37,621 nt of DNA, from positions 1 to 37,621 of the forward strand of contig JAQVDP010000021.1 in the NCBI GenBank assembly GCA_028698335.1. The letters run 5' to 3'. Each line of letters starts with the position of its first letter. The first letter of the stretch is position 1. The notes below the pieces were generated by a model that did not search any database, was not told the origin of the DNA, and worked only from the letters and a program-made list of their open reading frames with translations. This DNA comes from Nevskiales bacterium. GTDB lineage: Bacteria; Pseudomonadota; Gammaproteobacteria; Nevskiales; Nevskiaceae. The translations under genes were made by a program, and so were the position numbers. Below, in pieces: positions 7,866 through 19,399 of this stretch.

Positions 7866-11186
<3,321 letters not shown>

Positions 11187-11315
11187 GGAGGCCTACCCGA
11201 CCTGGAATCAGCGAACCGCATGGTGCCCGGTTTTCTGGCAAAAGGCTTGCCATCCGACAGGCGGCGCCCGGCAAAGCCCGCTAGACTCGCCGGCTGAGCC
11301 CGCCCCAGAACCGAC

Positions 11316-12206
11316 ATGCCCGCTTCAGCCCTCCCCGCGCACGGATCGGCGAGCCGATCCGAATTCGTCCGCATCCGCGGGCTGCGCTACCACGTGCGCC
11401 GCTGGGGCGCACCGGACCGCCCCATGGTCTTCCTCGGGCACGGCTGGCTCGACGTTTCGGCGACGTTCCAGGACCTGGTCCAGCCGCTGCTGCCCCACTT
11501 CCAGGTGCTGGCGCCGGACTGGCGCGGCTTCGGCCACAGCCAGTGGCCGCAGGACGGCTACTGGTTCCAGGACTACGTTGCCGACCTCGACGCGCTGGTC
11601 GCGCACTATGCGGACGCGGCGCCGCTGCGCCTCGTCGGACACAGTATGGGCGCGCAGATCATGAGCCTCTATGCCGGCCTGCGCGCGGAGCGCGTCTCGC
11701 ATCTGGTCTGCCTGGACGGCCTGTTTCTTCCCGACATGCCGGCGGAGCTGGCACCGCAACGATTCACCCGCTGGCTCGATCAGCAGTCCGGCCGCGGGCG
11801 CGGCAAGACCTACCCGTCGTACGAATTCCTGGCCTCCCGCATCCGCATCCAGCACCCGCAGCTGACGGAGCAGCGCGCGCTGTTCATCGCACGGTGCTGG
11901 AGCGAGGAGGACGGCTTCGGCCGCATCCGCCTGCTGGCCGATCCCAAGCACCGCCTCGACATGCCGACCCTGTACCGCGCGGCCGAGTCCAAGGCGATCT
12001 GGCGGCAGATCCGCGCCTCGACGCTGTTCATCGACGGCGGCCGCTCGGCTTTCGCGCAGACCCTGCCCGATGCCGAGACGGCGGCCCGCCGGGCCTGCTT
12101 CCCGCGCCGGCAGGCCCGGGTGATCGCGGACGCCGGCCACATGCTGCACTTCGACGCCCCGCAGGCGACCGGAAACGCCATCGTCGAATTCCTGCGCTCC
12201 TGCTGA
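11316..12206 (+). CDS. Alpha/beta hydrolase (first of a tandem pair)
   Basis: A 296-residue alpha/beta-hydrolase-fold enzyme. The oxyanion-hole strand is FLGHGWLD, the nucleophile elbow is GHSMG with S110, and the catalytic histidine lies in DAGHMLHFDAP near the C-terminus. A cap region with many Arg residues lies between about 140 and 220. No signal peptide or membrane segment is present, so it is cytoplasmic. Substrate is not predictable; esterases, epoxide hydrolases and haloperoxidase-like enzymes share this outline. The second hydrolase starts 11 nt downstream, so the two form an operon. The 129 nt upstream, shared with the divergent transglutaminase gene, shows no clear promoter. Confidence 0.85.
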   Translation: MPASALPAHGSASRSEFVRIRGLRYHVRRWGAPDRPMVFLGHGWLDVSATFQDLVQPLLPHFQVLAPDWRGFGHSQWPQDGYWFQDYVADLDALVAHYADAAPLRLVGHSMGAQIMSLYAGLRAERVSHLVCLDGLFLPDMPAELAPQRFTRWLDQQSGRGRGKTYPSYEFLASRIRIQHPQLTEQRALFIARCWSEEDGFGRIRLLADPKHRLDMPTLYRAAESKAIWRQIRASTLFIDGGRSAFAQTLPDAETAARRACFPRRQARVIADAGHMLHFDAPQATGNAIVEFLRSC

Positions 12207-12217
12207 ACCGACGTCCG

Positions 12218-13123
12218 ATGTCCATGCATGTCCCATCGACGCTGAACTTTCACGCCGCCACCCGCGCCTGGGAATCCCGCGCCGTCGGCGCCCCGACCCT
12301 GCGCGGGCGGCGCCTGGATCGCGACGCGCCCTGCCTGCACTTCGTCCACGGCAACGGCTTCTGCGGCGGCACCTACTGGCCGTTCCTGCGTGGCCTGTCG
12401 GGGGACTACTACGGACTGTTCTGCCACGATCTCGAAGGGCATGGCAGCAGCGACGCACCCGCCCGCTTCTCCGGCATCCGGACTCTGGTCCGCCGGATCG
12501 GATCGGTCATCGCCGAACAGGACCTGCCGCGTCCGGGACAGCCGCTGATCGGCGTCGGGCACAGCTTCGGCGGCGCACTGACCGTCCGCGCCGCAGCGGC
12601 ACAGCCTGATCTGTTCCGGGCCCTGGTCCTGCTCGACCCGATCCTGATCCCGCCGCTGCCGTGGGCGCTGCTCAAGATCGGCACTGCCGCCGGTCGCAAT
12701 CCGATGTCGCATGCCGCACGGCGCCGGCGTACCCTGTGGCCATCCGCCGATGCGGTGTTCCATGCCCTGCACGATCGCGGCACCTACCGCGGCTGGACCG
12801 ACGAAGCCCTGCGGTGTTTCGTCGACTACGCGACTCACGATACGCCGGACGGCCGCCGCCTGAGCTGCCCGCCCGAGCTCGAAGCCAGCATCTTCGAGCA
12901 TCCGGTCTACCCCTGGCGCGCGCTGCGCAGGCTGCGTTGCCCGGTTCTATTTATATATGGCCGCGACAGCTACCCGTTCATGCCCGGCGCCGCCGCCCGC
13001 GCGGCCCGCATCCACCCGGGCATCGAAATCCGCGACCTCGAAGGCGGACACTGCTTCATGCTGGAACACCCCGTCGAAACGGCGCGGACGGTGCGCCAAT
13101 GGTTGCAGGGCCTGCAACTCTAG
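12218..13123 (+). CDS. Alpha/beta hydrolase (second of a tandem pair)
   Basis: A 301-residue alpha/beta hydrolase. Motifs are FVHGNGFCGGTYWPF (oxyanion hole and lid start), CHDLEGHGSSD, the elbow GHSFGG with S116, an acid candidate in YGRDSYPF, and the histidine of GGHCFMLEHP. The HGNGFC element is typical of a family of small-ester hydrolases found beside lipid-metabolism genes in Proteobacteria. The N-terminal 40 residues are less conserved. ATG codons at 12218 and 12224 are both possible; neither has a strong Shine-Dalgarno. It belongs to the same transcription unit as the preceding hydrolase but is clearly diverged from it. Confidence 0.85.
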   Translation: MSMHVPSTLNFHAATRAWESRAVGAPTLRGRRLDRDAPCLHFVHGNGFCGGTYWPFLRGLSGDYYGLFCHDLEGHGSSDAPARFSGIRTLVRRIGSVIAEQDLPRPGQPLIGVGHSFGGALTVRAAAAQPDLFRALVLLDPILIPPLPWALLKIGTAAGRNPMSHAARRRRTLWPSADAVFHALHDRGTYRGWTDEALRCFVDYATHDTPDGRRLSCPPELEASIFEHPVYPWRALRRLRCPVLFIYGRDSYPFMPGAAARAARIHPGIEIRDLEGGHCFMLEHPVETARTVRQWLQGLQL

Positions 13124-13178
13124 CCCCCTCCGCGGCAGGGGCTGCGACCATTCCGGCCGCAGCTGCATCTATTAGGTC

Positions 13179-13751
13179 ATGAGCGCCACCTTCGACGCCG
13201 ATCTCGATCCCCAGTCGCTGCAACTGGCCCGCGCCGGGCAGGCCCGCGGCCAGGAAGCGATTTACCGCGGCTTCGAACGCCCGGTCTACAACCTGGCGCG
13301 GCGCATGACCCACTGCCCGGATGCTGCCGCCGACGTGATGCAGAACACCTTCATGCGGGCGTTTCGCAGCATCCACCAGTATCGCGGCGACGCCCCGTTC
13401 GGCCACTGGCTGCGCCGCATCGCCGCCACCGAATCGCTGATGCACCTGCGCGCGGGGCGGCGTTTTCTGGAACTGTTCGTGCCCGAATCGGCCCATGCCG
13501 ACGACGCTCCGGTCGAGGATATCTGCCAACTCGATCTGGACAAGGCGCTGGGCCTGCTGCCACCCCTGCCCCGGGCGGTGCTGTGGCTGTATCACGTGGA
13601 GGGCTACACACACCCGGAAATCGCCGAGTTGTGTGGCCGTACCGTCAGTTTTTCCAAATCGCAGCTGTCGCGCGCGCACCAGAAGCTCCGCGCTGCGCTC
13701 GACGACGGCGCGTCGGATCCGCACCCGACGCGGATCAAGGAGGTTGTATGA
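13179..13751 (+). CDS. ECF-type RNA polymerase sigma factor
   Basis: A 190-residue group IV sigma factor. Region 2 spans about 25-90, with VYNLARRMTHCPDAAADVMQNTFMRAFRSI (core binding and -10 recognition helices) and FGHWLRRIAATESLMHLR. Region 4 spans about 120-180, with LPPLPRAVLWLYHVEGYTHPEIAELC and the helix-turn-helix SFSKSQLSRAHQKLRA. It lacks region 3, as expected. Its stop overlaps the next start (ATGA), coupling it to a membrane protein with the layout of an anti-sigma factor. Together with the PDZ protein downstream it forms a three-gene signalling operon. An autoregulatory ECF promoter is expected upstream, but I cannot identify one with confidence. Confidence 0.92.
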   Translation: MSATFDADLDPQSLQLARAGQARGQEAIYRGFERPVYNLARRMTHCPDAAADVMQNTFMRAFRSIHQYRGDAPFGHWLRRIAATESLMHLRAGRRFLELFVPESAHADDAPVEDICQLDLDKALGLLPPLPRAVLWLYHVEGYTHPEIAELCGRTVSFSKSQLSRAHQKLRAALDDGASDPHPTRIKEVV

Positions 13752-14257
13752 ACACCCTGGAACAGGCCCTGCGTGCACTCCCGGTGCACGAGCCTCCCGC
13801 CGGCGGCTGGGTCCGGCTGCAGGATGCTATGTCGGCACGACAGCGGCGACGGCGCCTGCGCGCCGGCGCCGGCATGGCGCTGGCGGCATCAATCGTCGTC
13901 ACGGTGGTCCTGCGCGTCGGCGCCCCCGGCACCGGCCTGCAGCCGCCCGCGGCGACGCCGCAGGCCGCTCCGAGCGAGCTGGCCCGGCTGATGCTGGAAT
14001 CACAGCAGCTCGAGCGCGAATTGCGCCAGTTGCGCCCGCAGGTCCGCGTCTGGAACGCCGGCCTCGCCGCTGCGGCCCGCAACACGGAGCAGAAGCTGGC
14101 GCTGGTCGACCTGCAGCTGAATTACGCGTCTTCCGACGAGGCCGCCACGCGCCTGTGGCAGGACCGCGTCGCCCTGATGTCCCGTCTGGTGCAGACGCAC
14201 GAGCGCGCCACCCCCGAATCGACCGGAACCCCGCATCCGACAGAGTTGAGCCTATGA
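13748..14257 (+). CDS. Probable single-pass anti-sigma factor
   Basis: A 169-residue protein I do not recognise by family. A short cytoplasmic N-terminus (about 1-38, ending in an Arg-rich RQRRRRLR stop-transfer) is followed by one transmembrane segment (about 39-56, AGMALAASIVVTVVL). A periplasmic part follows with a Pro/Ala linker and a predicted coiled coil (about 78-125, ESQQLERELRQLRPQ). This topology, and coupling through ATGA overlaps to an ECF sigma gene before it and a secreted PDZ protein after it, fit an anti-sigma factor. No zinc-binding HxxxCxxC motif is present. The function is inferred from position and topology only. Confidence 0.7.
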   Translation: MNTLEQALRALPVHEPPAGGWVRLQDAMSARQRRRRLRAGAGMALAASIVVTVVLRVGAPGTGLQPPAATPQAAPSELARLMLESQQLERELRQLRPQVRVWNAGLAAAARNTEQKLALVDLQLNYASSDEAATRLWQDRVALMSRLVQTHERATPESTGTPHPTELSL

Positions 14258-15303
14258 AACCGTCCACCGCCCTGATTTCCGTCCTGCTGTGTCTCGGGCT
14301 GCTGTCGGCGACGCCGGGCATGGCGGCGCCCCCCGCGCCGCCGCCGACCCCGCCCGACGCCCCGGACGATGTCCACCCGAGCGCCGAGGCGACCCTGGCA
14401 CGCGCCGCCGCGACCGCGGAAATGGACAAGGCCCGCGAACAGCTCGAACAGGCACGCGAGCAACTCGCGCGCGCCGCCGAGCAACTCGCGCGACTGAGCG
14501 AGGCACAGGCCATCGACAGTCCCGGCGCCTACGCGTTCGAGTTTCTGGCCAATCCCGACCGGGCCATGCTCGGCGTCACGATCTCCGACTCGGGCAAGGA
14601 TGGACACCAGAACGACACCAAGCGGGGCGTCCTGATCAGCGGCGTCACCCCCGGCAGCGGTGCCGACAAGGCCGGCCTGGAGTCCGGCGACCTCCTGCTC
14701 AGCGCCAACGGCGAGACGCTGGCAGCAGCCACGGAGGATCCGAAAGGCCCGGTTCACAAGCTGCGCGACATCATGGGCGCCCTGCGTCCGGGCGATCCGG
14801 TTACCATCGAGTACGAACGCAAGGGCAAGCGCGCACGCACGGAAGTGATCGCGTCACGACCGCATGAGGCCTTCGGGACGATGAGCACCTTCCTCAAGTC
14901 GGGCGATCACGACATCGAGCTGTTGCTGCCGCCGTCCGCGCCGTTGGCACCCGCCCCCTGTGGTGCCCCCCTGCCCGGCGTCCAGCTCGCCGGCATGAAC
15001 GATGACCTCGCCGAATATTTCGACACCGACGGCGGGGTTCTGGTCGTCGCCGCGCCCGCCGGCAAGGCGCTGCCGAAAGGCGCCCTCGAACTCAAGGGCG
15101 GGGATGTGATCCGCGCGGTGGACGGGCGCAGGGTCGAGCATCCGATCGACGCCTGGGACGCGCTGTCCGGTGCCGACGGCGGCACGCGCCTGCGGGTCAC
15201 GGTGATCCGGCACGGCACCGAGCGCACGCTCGAAGGCACGGTGCCACCGAGCCTCGCGCCCGACGTCGAACGCCGCATCATCATCGAGCATCGCCGACCC
15301 TGA
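14254..15303 (+). CDS. Periplasmic coiled-coil, double-PDZ protein without protease domain
   Basis: A 349-residue secreted protein. A signal peptide (about 1-25, ending GMAA) precedes a Pro-rich stretch and a heptad-rich coiled coil (about 45-88, KAREQLEQAREQLARAAEQL). PDZ1 covers about 105-205 (GVLISGVTPGSGADKAGLESGDLLLSANG). PDZ2 covers about 240-340 (LPGVQLAGM, GALELKGGDVIRAVDGRRV). PDZ domains bind C-terminal tails of exposed or misfolded proteins. No trypsin-like protease domain or GNSGG motif is present, unlike DegS/DegP. Its start overlaps the stop of the putative anti-sigma gene (ATGA), so it is likely a sensor or co-regulator of that pathway (inference). Confidence 0.8.
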   Translation: MKPSTALISVLLCLGLLSATPGMAAPPAPPPTPPDAPDDVHPSAEATLARAAATAEMDKAREQLEQAREQLARAAEQLARLSEAQAIDSPGAYAFEFLANPDRAMLGVTISDSGKDGHQNDTKRGVLISGVTPGSGADKAGLESGDLLLSANGETLAAATEDPKGPVHKLRDIMGALRPGDPVTIEYERKGKRARTEVIASRPHEAFGTMSTFLKSGDHDIELLLPPSAPLAPAPCGAPLPGVQLAGMNDDLAEYFDTDGGVLVVAAPAGKALPKGALELKGGDVIRAVDGRRVEHPIDAWDALSGADGGTRLRVTVIRHGTERTLEGTVPPSLAPDVERRIIIEHRRP

Positions 15304-15509
15304 ACGACGCACAACCGGGAAATCCGGATTACGCCGAAACGTCGCTGCGAACAGACCGGCGGCACCGCGTATTTCGGACATTGCCCCGCTGCGATCGGGC
15401 AAATGGAATTGTCTTGGGGACGTGGTATCGTTGCGCGCTTTGACGGGTCGCCCAGTGTGGCCCGGACGGTTTTTCCAGCAACGATAACGACGACACCATG
15501 GAACGCGCG

Positions 15510-18035
15510 ATGAAGGTTTTTCGCATTCTTGCGGTGGCCGCGTTGGCTGCGGCACAGCCCGCCCACGCGATCTTTTTCGACTTTGACGACGAGGGGAACA
15601 TCACCGGCGTCCTCAATACGACGATCACCGCAGGCGCCGCGTGGCGCATGCAGGATCCGTCTTCGGACCTGATCGGTAAAGCCAACCTCGACCCCGAGGT
15701 CTGCGTCGGGCAGTACCAGTCATGTCAGGGTCTGTTCCGCGATCAGGTCTATCCGTCCCGCCACCTCGTGGCATCGCCGGGCGCACTGACGATGCGCGCC
15801 GACGACGGCAACCTGAACTACGACAAGTACGACATCTTCCAGGGCGTCGCCAAGATCACGCAGGATCTGACGGTGACCTGGGGTGACTTCGGCCTGTTCG
15901 CGCGCTGGCTGTATTTCTACGATTTCGTCAACAACGACTTCGAGGAATACCACCCGAACCTGATCACGCCGGACAACGTCAACGAAGTCGGCTACACCGA
16001 CGACCCGGAGTCCAATTACTACTGGAAGAACGGGGTCCGTGCCTACGGCCCGGGCGCCGAGGTCTACACCCGCCGCACCGACGGCGAGGCGCTGCGTCAG
16101 GTCGGCTCCGACCTGCAGTTGCTCGACGCGAACGTCTATGGCCGCCTGCCCTTCATCGGCGGTCGCGAGCTGACCTTCAAGATCGGCCGCCAGATCGTGA
16201 ACTGGGGCGAGTCGACGCTGCTGGCCATCAACAGCCTCAACCAGGCCAATCCGGTCAACGCCAATAACCTGTACCGTCTCGGCTTCCAGGTCGAAGAGAT
16301 CTTCACGCCGGTCGGCACCGTGTTCCTGTCGACCGAGCCGTTCTACGGCGCCACGATCGAGGCCTACTACCAGTACGAGTGGGCCCCGCTGGAATCGCCG
16401 ACCCCCGGCAGCTACTTCAGCTTCGTCGATCTCGGCACCAATAATCTGGTCGACAACGTCAACCTGAGCTTCGGTGCCACCGCCGACGATCCGGAACGCG
16501 CCTTCGTCGGCGCCACCCCGGCCGAACAGGTCGGCTATCTGGACAATCCGCTGACCCTGATCACGCCGACCTCGGGCACCGTCCGCCGCCTGCGCGACTG
16601 GGAACCCAGCGATCAGGGCCAGTACGGTGTCGCCTTCAAGTATTACGCCGAGGACCTGAACTACGGGACCGAGTTCGGCCTGTACTTCATGAACTACCAC
16701 TCGAAGCTGCCGTACGTCAGCTTCATGGCGGGCCAGGATTCATGCGCGCGTGCCGAAGGCAATCCGATGGGAATCGATGCCTACAACACCACCACGCTAT
16801 TGCAGGCCTGCCCCAACCTGCCGGTCGTCGCCAATACCGACGCCCGCAACCAGCTCACCGCGGACGCCCTGCAGCTCGGCCTCAACCGCCCAGGCATCCT
16901 CGCCGACCTGGGCCTGAACCTTGCGGGACTGCTCAACCTGCTGACCGGCGACCCGACCCAGCCGTTCTCCAGTGTCGTCCAGCTCGACTCGCCGATGCTG
17001 GTATTCGAGTACCCGGAGAACATCAAGCTCTACGGCGTCAGCTTCAACACCACCGTCGGCGACTACTCGGTTCAGGGTGAGGTCGCCTATCGCCCGAGCC
17101 TGCCGCTGCAGGTGTCGATCGCCGATCTGTCGTTCGCGGCCCTGGGGCCCACGCTGTCGCGCTGCCATGACCCGGATCTGGGCTGCTTCGGCACCACGGC
17201 CGGCTCCGGTTTCACCGAGGACGGATCGCGCACCTTCTACGGCAGCAGTGACTTCGTCGACGCCAACGGCAACAACCCGTTCCCGGACACCATCAACCTG
17301 CTGGTCGGCCACGTGCCCGGATCGGCCCGCTCGTTCCCGAACTTCATCGTGCCGTATCGCGGCGGTGTCGTCGGCGAGAACCCATCGACCGATCTGAGCC
17401 AGCCGCTGGATCGCAACAACCGCGGCTACATCCGCGGCTACGAAACCTTCGATGTCCTGCAGTACAACTTCGGCTTCACCCGCGTACTGGGCGCCACGGA
17501 CAACCCGATCGGCGCCGACCAGGTGCAGATCGTCGGCGAGATCGGCGCCACCCACGTGCCGGGCCTGCCGTCGCTGGACGTCCTGCAGATCGAGGCACCG
17601 GGGGTCTACACTTCCGCCACCGCCGGCGCCGACGGCACCGGCGCGGACGGGTCGCGCCAGGCCTGCTCCACGGTGACGACCTGCTCGATCGGACCGGACG
17701 GCCTGCGCTTCAATCCGACCCAGGCCGATCTCGACGCATTCGTCGACAAGTTCTCGTGGGGCTATCGCCTGATCACGATCATCAAATACGAAAGCGTCCT
17801 GCCCGGCATCAGCGTCCAGCCGTTCATCGTGTGGTCCCACGACGTCAACGGCACCGCGCCCGGCCCGGCGGAGAACTTCGTCGAAGGCCGCAAGCAGGTG
17901 CTCGCCAACGTCGAGACCCGCTACAAGAGTGCGCTGTCGGTGACCCTCGGCTACGGCTGGTACTTCGGCGGCGGCAAGTACAACCTGTACAGCGACCGCG
18001 ATTTCGCGCAGGCCTTCATCAAATACCAGTTCTGA
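15510..18035 (+). CDS. DUF1302 family outer-membrane beta-barrel protein (long form)
   Basis: A DUF1302-type protein of 841 residues from the second ATG (15510); an ATG four codons upstream is possible, but GGAA sits at good spacing before 15510. The signal peptide ends near AQPAHA. Family blocks are NTTITAGAAWRMQDPSSDLIG, DDGNLNYDKYDIFQG, KIGRQIVNWGEST, GLYFMNYHSKLPYVS, the EYPENIKLYGVSFNTTVGDYSVQGEVAYRP motif and a C-terminal barrel strand ending in Phe (AFIKYQF). DUF1302 proteins sit in the outer membrane and often accompany lipid or hydrophobic-substrate genes; the exact role is unsettled. At over 800 residues it is longer than the second copy in this window (614 aa). Extra insertions carry Cys pairs (about 415-440 and 550-570). 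Confidence 0.85.
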   Translation: MKVFRILAVAALAAAQPAHAIFFDFDDEGNITGVLNTTITAGAAWRMQDPSSDLIGKANLDPEVCVGQYQSCQGLFRDQVYPSRHLVASPGALTMRADDGNLNYDKYDIFQGVAKITQDLTVTWGDFGLFARWLYFYDFVNNDFEEYHPNLITPDNVNEVGYTDDPESNYYWKNGVRAYGPGAEVYTRRTDGEALRQVGSDLQLLDANVYGRLPFIGGRELTFKIGRQIVNWGESTLLAINSLNQANPVNANNLYRLGFQVEEIFTPVGTVFLSTEPFYGATIEAYYQYEWAPLESPTPGSYFSFVDLGTNNLVDNVNLSFGATADDPERAFVGATPAEQVGYLDNPLTLITPTSGTVRRLRDWEPSDQGQYGVAFKYYAEDLNYGTEFGLYFMNYHSKLPYVSFMAGQDSCARAEGNPMGIDAYNTTTLLQACPNLPVVANTDARNQLTADALQLGLNRPGILADLGLNLAGLLNLLTGDPTQPFSSVVQLDSPMLVFEYPENIKLYGVSFNTTVGDYSVQGEVAYRPSLPLQVSIADLSFAALGPTLSRCHDPDLGCFGTTAGSGFTEDGSRTFYGSSDFVDANGNNPFPDTINLLVGHVPGSARSFPNFIVPYRGGVVGENPSTDLSQPLDRNNRGYIRGYETFDVLQYNFGFTRVLGATDNPIGADQVQIVGEIGATHVPGLPSLDVLQIEAPGVYTSATAGADGTGADGSRQACSTVTTCSIGPDGLRFNPTQADLDAFVDKFSWGYRLITIIKYESVLPGISVQPFIVWSHDVNGTAPGPAENFVEGRKQVLANVETRYKSALSVTLGYGWYFGGGKYNLYSDRDFAQAFIKYQF

Positions 18036-18058
18036 GCGGCGCCGCCTTCCCAGACTGC

Positions 18059-18098
18059 CGACCGGAGAAGGATCCCCATCGGGACCCTTCTCCGGTCG
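18059..18098 (+). terminator. Long hairpin after the DUF1302 gene
   Basis: Arms of 13 bp (CGACCGGAGAAGG / CCTTCTCCGGTCG) enclose a further TCCC-CATC-GGGA stem, with one mismatch between the two helices. It begins 23 nt after the stop. There is no T-run, so termination would need help; it may act as a 3' stabiliser. Confidence 0.5.
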
Positions 18099-18127
18099 GA
18101 AGCCCCACCACAGAATGTAGCTTATTT

Positions 18128-18142
18128 CCTACACGTCGTAGG
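18128..18142. promoter_or_regulatory. Inverted repeat, possible operator upstream of the OmpA-like gene
   Basis: CCTACACGTCGTAGG has 5-bp arms (CCTAC/GTAGG) around a 5-bp centre. A further half-site TGTAG lies just upstream at 18116-18120, so the site could bind a dimeric regulator. No partner protein is identified. Confidence 0.25.
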
Positions 18143-18223
18143 TGATTTTCCCTGCATCCAGACCCAGCGTTCAATTCTACGCTTGCGCACTGCAACATCA
18201 GCAAGTTGCTAATGCGCAGTCAT

Positions 18224-18244
18224 GGGGCTGTCATCGACAGCCCC
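18224..18244 (+). promoter_or_regulatory. 5' UTR stem-loop of the OmpA-like gene
   Basis: A perfect 9-bp stem (GGGGCTGTC / GACAGCCCC) with an ATC loop ends 45 nt before the ATG at 18290. By position it should lie in the mRNA leader. Stem-loops in ompA leaders of other bacteria stabilise the message; the same role here is inference. Confidence 0.4.
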
Positions 18245-18289
18245 CACAAGCTGTTCGAACCAATTGCGTGCTGTAACAGGGGAAAATTT

Positions 18290-19354
18290 ATGCGCCGTAT
18301 TTCCAGAGTCGCTGCCGCTGCAGCGCTGTTTGCCGTTCCGGCTGCCTATTCCGGCACCGTCACCGAGCTGCGCTCCGACAGCTACCTCGGCTTCATGGGA
18401 GCCTACACGTTCTCGGACGTGATCAACGACAGCCAGCGCGGCTTCGAGATCGATCACGCCGTCGGCGTCAACGCCCTGTTCGGCTCAATGGGCGAAAGCG
18501 GCTGGGGCTACGAAATCGGCTTCATGTATGACACCTTCGAAACCGGCCAGGCCGTCGCCACCGATTTCTACCGCTCCGCCGCGGGCCTGGACCTCACCTA
18601 TTCCTTCGGTGACCGCAAGAGCTTCACGCCGTTCTTCCTGATCGGTGGCGGAGTCGCCTACAACGACGTGCTTCCGGACGAAGAGGACGGGATCTCCGGC
18701 CTCGCCAACGCCGGCCTCGGCTTCGTGACCGGCCCGGTGTTCAAGCGCGGCCAGATCCGCCTGCGCGCCGAAGTCCGCTACATCTATGACTGGTTCCAGG
18801 ACGGCTTCGAGGATATCCGTGCCGGCGCCGGTATCGAGATTCCGCTGTTCGAGGAAGTCACGGTCGAAGTGCCGGATCCGGAACCGGAGGTCAAGGTCGT
18901 CGAGGTCTCGACCGGACTGACCGACACCGACGGCGACGGTGTCGTCGACGCCAAGGATCAGTGCCCGGATACCGCCGCCGGCGAGCGCGTCGACGGCAAC
19001 GGCTGCACCCTGCCGCAGATCATCGACCTCAAGGGCGTGACCTTCGAGTTCAACAAGGCCCGCCTGCGCCCGGATGCGCAGACGATCCTGGATTGGGCCG
19101 TGGACATCCTGAAGAAGTATCCGGACATGCAGGTCGAGGTCGCCGGTCATACCGACAGCATCGGCTCCGACGCCTACAACCAGACGCTTTCCGAGGCGCG
19201 CGCCGAAGCGGTGAAGACCTACTTCGTCGAGCACGGCGTGCCGGACGCGCAGATGACCGTTCACGGTTATGGCGAATCCGAGCCTCTCGACAGCAATGAC
19301 ACGGAAGAGGGCCGCGAGCGCAACCGTCGCGTTGAGCTCCGGATCCTGAACTAA
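18290..19354 (+). CDS. OmpA/OprF-like outer-membrane porin with peptidoglycan-binding domain
   Basis: A 354-residue OmpA-family protein. A signal peptide (MRRISRVAAAAALFAVPAAYS) precedes an eight-stranded barrel-type domain (about 25-195; SYLGFMGAYTFSD, AGLDLTYSFGD, IRLRAEVRYIYDW). A Glu/Pro/Val hinge and a calcium-binding-like thrombospondin type 3 repeat follow (DTDGDGVVDAKDQCPDT, with two Cys). The C-terminal OmpA domain has VTFEFNKARLRPDAQTIL, VEVAGHTDSIGSDAYNQTLSEARAEAV and ERNRRVEL, including the Asp and Arg that hold diaminopimelate. It anchors the outer membrane to peptidoglycan. ATG 18290 is chosen because CAGGGGAAAA precedes it and it starts the signal peptide; open codons upstream encode none. 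The first lipoprotein gene follows 45 nt later. Confidence 0.93.
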   Translation: MRRISRVAAAAALFAVPAAYSGTVTELRSDSYLGFMGAYTFSDVINDSQRGFEIDHAVGVNALFGSMGESGWGYEIGFMYDTFETGQAVATDFYRSAAGLDLTYSFGDRKSFTPFFLIGGGVAYNDVLPDEEDGISGLANAGLGFVTGPVFKRGQIRLRAEVRYIYDWFQDGFEDIRAGAGIEIPLFEEVTVEVPDPEPEVKVVEVSTGLTDTDGDGVVDAKDQCPDTAAGERVDGNGCTLPQIIDLKGVTFEFNKARLRPDAQTILDWAVDILKKYPDMQVEVAGHTDSIGSDAYNQTLSEARAEAVKTYFVEHGVPDAQMTVHGYGESEPLDSNDTEEGRERNRRVELRILN

Positions 19355-19399
19355 AGACGACGGATCGTCCTCGTTCCACGCAGATACAGGTAACTCATC

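Noticed and set aside
13132-13153. AGCCCC...GGGGCT hairpin between the hydrolase and the sigma factor genes
   Set aside because: Six-base arms with a large loop and no T-run; too weak to call a terminator.
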